The notes under the pieces: model-generated
Told to the model about the DNA's origin: nothing
The model's input: the letters and a program-made list of their open reading frames with translations, nothing else
Database searches by the model: none
Shown: positions 6,296 to 7,541 of the stretch, one piece after another
How positions within the stretch are numbered: the stretch's first letter is position 1
Layout of the letters: each line of letters opens with the position of its first letter
Translations under genes and position numbers: made by a program
NCBI GenBank assembly: GCA_016929205.1
Contig: JAFGJF010000101.1
Span: forward strand, 1 to 7,541
Origin: Anaerolineae bacterium
GTDB taxonomy: Bacteria; Chloroflexota; Anaerolineae; JAFGEY01
DNA: 7,541 nt
Direction: 5' to 3'

Positions 6296-7123
6296 ATGTA
6301 CACCCAGGTCTGGAGAGAATTTGTTACTCTTTTGAAAGAAGGCTCGCTTGCCGCAGACCGCATCCGGCCTTATCACGAACCTCTTCAAGGATCTCTGCAT
6401 CAACTGCTGCTGGTGATGCGGCACAAAGCAGATTGGACGGAATGGCAGGCGGTGCCGGAAGTCTATCAGCTTGATAGCCAGTTGCATTTCATGCTGCCCC
6501 TCACTTTTAACGGCCAACAGCAGACCTTTTGCTTTTCGTTCCTTATCGACGGCGGTCAATGGTACTTTCAGCACATGGAAAGCATCGTCATCCGACTCGA
6601 CCAATTAGGCGCCCTGCCAGCCTCAACCTTTCCCGACATCCCCGAATTTCGAAAGGCATGGATCCGCGAAGAATTGCGCATCACCGAGCAGGTGCGCTTG
6701 TTCGGCCTGCTGGTCGAAGAAAAAGGCAGATCGTTCGCTTTTAACTGGTTTCAGGATGGGGCTGGTTACGTGCTCGCCGCTGCAACCTGGCTGCCCTTTG
6801 TGGATACGTCGAGGGCGTTTGTCCTCTACGCCTGTTGGGAACAGGCAAATCTGAGAGGCAACCGCGTCACCCTGATCCGGCTGGCCGATCGGGACGCGTT
6901 GATCAAGCTAGAGACGATCTATTTTAAACTCTATCGAGCGGCAGGTCCCCTGACGACACAGATCAGTTGGCTGGACTATCGTCTGTTGTTCGAAAGCATT
7001 TGGCATGACAGGGCTACACACGCCGGCTGGCGGCTGGACATCACCTACGTCGAGGAAGCGAGCATACTGCATTTCCACAAAACGGCTCAGGCGGCAAAAC
7101 CGGGCAAGCTGCTACCAACCTAG
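6296..7123 (+). CDS. Conserved-looking hypothetical protein, Trp-rich, unknown function
   Basis: I do not recognise this 275-residue protein with confidence. It has no signal peptide or clear membrane helix and should be soluble. It looks two-part. Residues 1-115 include FCFSFLIDGGQWYFQHMESI (78-97), alternating strands that recall an NTF2-like or similar alpha+beta fold. Residues 116-262 include a helix with KAWIREE (120-126), GAGYVLAAATWLPFVD (155-170), CWEQANLRGNRVTL (180-193) and HAGWRLDITY (242-251). The second half gives only a vague impression of L-2-amino-thiazoline-4-carboxylic acid hydrolase-like proteins, which I would not rely on. There are eleven Trp residues. The ATG at 6296 lies two bases after the stop of the beta-helix gene with no good ribosome site of its own, so translation is probably coupled. 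An in-frame ATG at 6254 inside the upstream gene is less likely. A glycyl radical enzyme gene begins 108 bases downstream. Confidence 0.75.
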   Translation: MYTQVWREFVTLLKEGSLAADRIRPYHEPLQGSLHQLLLVMRHKADWTEWQAVPEVYQLDSQLHFMLPLTFNGQQQTFCFSFLIDGGQWYFQHMESIVIRLDQLGALPASTFPDIPEFRKAWIREELRITEQVRLFGLLVEEKGRSFAFNWFQDGAGYVLAAATWLPFVDTSRAFVLYACWEQANLRGNRVTLIRLADRDALIKLETIYFKLYRAAGPLTTQISWLDYRLLFESIWHDRATHAGWRLDITYVEEASILHFHKTAQAAKPGKLLPT

Positions 7124-7167
7124 TACATCTAGCCGCAACGAGTCCATTGGTTTAGGTACAAGTCCGT

Positions 7168-7197
7168 TTGAAAGGCTTTGCCATTGTCTCAAGTAAT
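7168..7197 (+). promoter_or_regulatory. Possible weak promoter before the glycyl radical enzyme gene
   Basis: TTGAAA (7168-7173, five of six matches to TTGACA) is followed after 18 bases by AGTAAT (7192-7197). The latter matches TATAAT in four places but lacks the important first T and second A. The 108-base gap makes a separate promoter plausible, but this match is marginal. Confidence 0.25.
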
Positions 7198-7220
7198 CCA
7201 TGGAGGCCAAGGCACGATCG

Positions 7221-7226
7221 AGGAGG
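7221..7226 (+). promoter_or_regulatory. Shine-Dalgarno site of the glycyl radical enzyme gene
   Basis: AGGAGG lies five bases before the ATG at 7232, a near-ideal ribosome site. It selects this start over the ATG at 7200, which is in another frame. Confidence 0.85.
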
Positions 7227-7231
7227 CAAGC

Positions 7232-7541
7232 ATGGGCGGAACCGATCCTCTGGCAGTTGGCGTTGACACAGTTCCACCGCGCATCGAACGAATGCTGGCC
7301 CGCTGGGCGCCAACCGGACAAGAGCGAACCTGGTATCCAACGGGCGCCGACGAGCGCGCGATCTTGCTGTGGCAGGCGTTTTTGCAATCCGAAGGCGAGC
7401 CGGTCGCCTTGCGTTATGCGCGCGGGCTGGCTCACGTGCTGCGCGAGATCACGATCGCCATTGACGACGACGAGCTGATCGTGGGACAGGTTGGATTGGA
7501 GGATGTGGCCCGGCAGCAGCCGGAGGCGATGGCCGCAGCCA
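7232..7541 (+). CDS. Glycyl radical enzyme (pyruvate formate-lyase superfamily), N-terminal 103 codons, cut by window end
   Basis: The frame runs open from this ATG to the window edge. The first 16 residues are a loose leader, then RIERMLARW (17-25) begins the helical N-terminus. ERAILLWQAFLQSEGEPVALRYARGL (41-66) followed by IDDDELIVGQ (77-86) is the characteristic start of PFL-like glycyl radical enzymes. In these, a helix with EGEP precedes a helix and then the (I/V)xDDELIVG turn. Members include pyruvate formate-lyase, B12-independent diol dehydratases, choline TMA-lyase, arylacetate decarboxylases and alkylsuccinate synthases. The catalytic Cys and the glycyl radical loop lie beyond the window, so the substrate cannot be assigned. 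The family works only without oxygen and needs a radical-SAM activase, usually encoded next door. The leader is short and does not look like a microcompartment signal helix, but that is uncertain. Confidence 0.82.
   Translation, partial: MGGTDPLAVGVDTVPPRIERMLARWAPTGQERTWYPTGADERAILLWQAFLQSEGEPVALRYARGLAHVLREITIAIDDDELIVGQVGLEDVARQQPEAMAAA

Noticed and set aside
7124..7160. Short CTAG-TACAT-CTAG and ACCAA/TTGGT inverted repeats after the unknown gene
   Set aside because: Stems of four to five pairs without a T-run are within chance expectation. There is no support for a terminator or operator.
7200..7478. Plus-strand open frame starting at ATG 7200
   Set aside because: It is out of frame with the glycyl radical enzyme start, which has the AGGAGG site and family motifs.

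Overview
The window is GC-rich and looks like a chromosomal piece of an anaerobic bacterium. Chloroflexota (Anaerolineae-like) is my best guess, with three grounds: a surface protein with long Thr-Pro linkers, a very large polytopic membrane protein carrying tandem C-terminal beta-domains, and the start of a glycyl radical enzyme, an oxygen-sensitive class. The taxonomic call is inference from protein style, not from a marker gene.

Layout. (1) Bases 1-579 (+) hold the C-terminal part of a Thr/Pro-rich surface protein with one SdrD B-like / Cna-B-like beta-domain and a C-terminal membrane anchor. (2) Bases 624-3770 (+) encode a 1048-residue membrane protein of the YfhO / PTPS-related, GT-C-like type. 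Its C-terminal third appears to be three diverged copies of one beta-domain. (3) Bases 3827-4441 (-), convergent with the previous gene, encode a family I inorganic pyrophosphatase. (4) Bases 4442-4686 are an intergenic region with two back-to-back sigma70-type promoters. The pyrophosphatase promoter reads TTGCCT-17-TATAAT on the minus strand, and the rightward one reads TTGACA-17-TATGCT. Between the rightward promoter and the next gene lies an in-frame remnant of the C-terminus of a short-chain dehydrogenase. (5) Bases 4687-7123 (+) form a probable operon of three genes: a divergent short-chain dehydrogenase lacking the usual catalytic Ser and NNAG motif, a pentapeptide-type beta-helix protein with a regular 11-residue period, and a 275-residue protein of unknown function that starts 2 bases after it. 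(6) Bases 7232-7541 (+) are the first 103 codons of a glycyl radical enzyme (pyruvate formate-lyase superfamily), cut by the window edge.

How the genes relate. The first two genes are probably envelope functions: a surface protein beside a GT-C-type membrane protein. Pyrophosphatase is housekeeping. The rightward set may be an accessory metabolic locus, but its substrate cannot be read from this window. The most notable items are the SDR tail fossil in front of an intact but atypical SDR, the operon pairing a beta-helix protein with an unknown Trp-rich protein, and the three-copy domain architecture of the giant membrane protein. I saw no RNA genes, CRISPR arrays or insertion sequences. No stretch longer than 300 bases lacks a gene.
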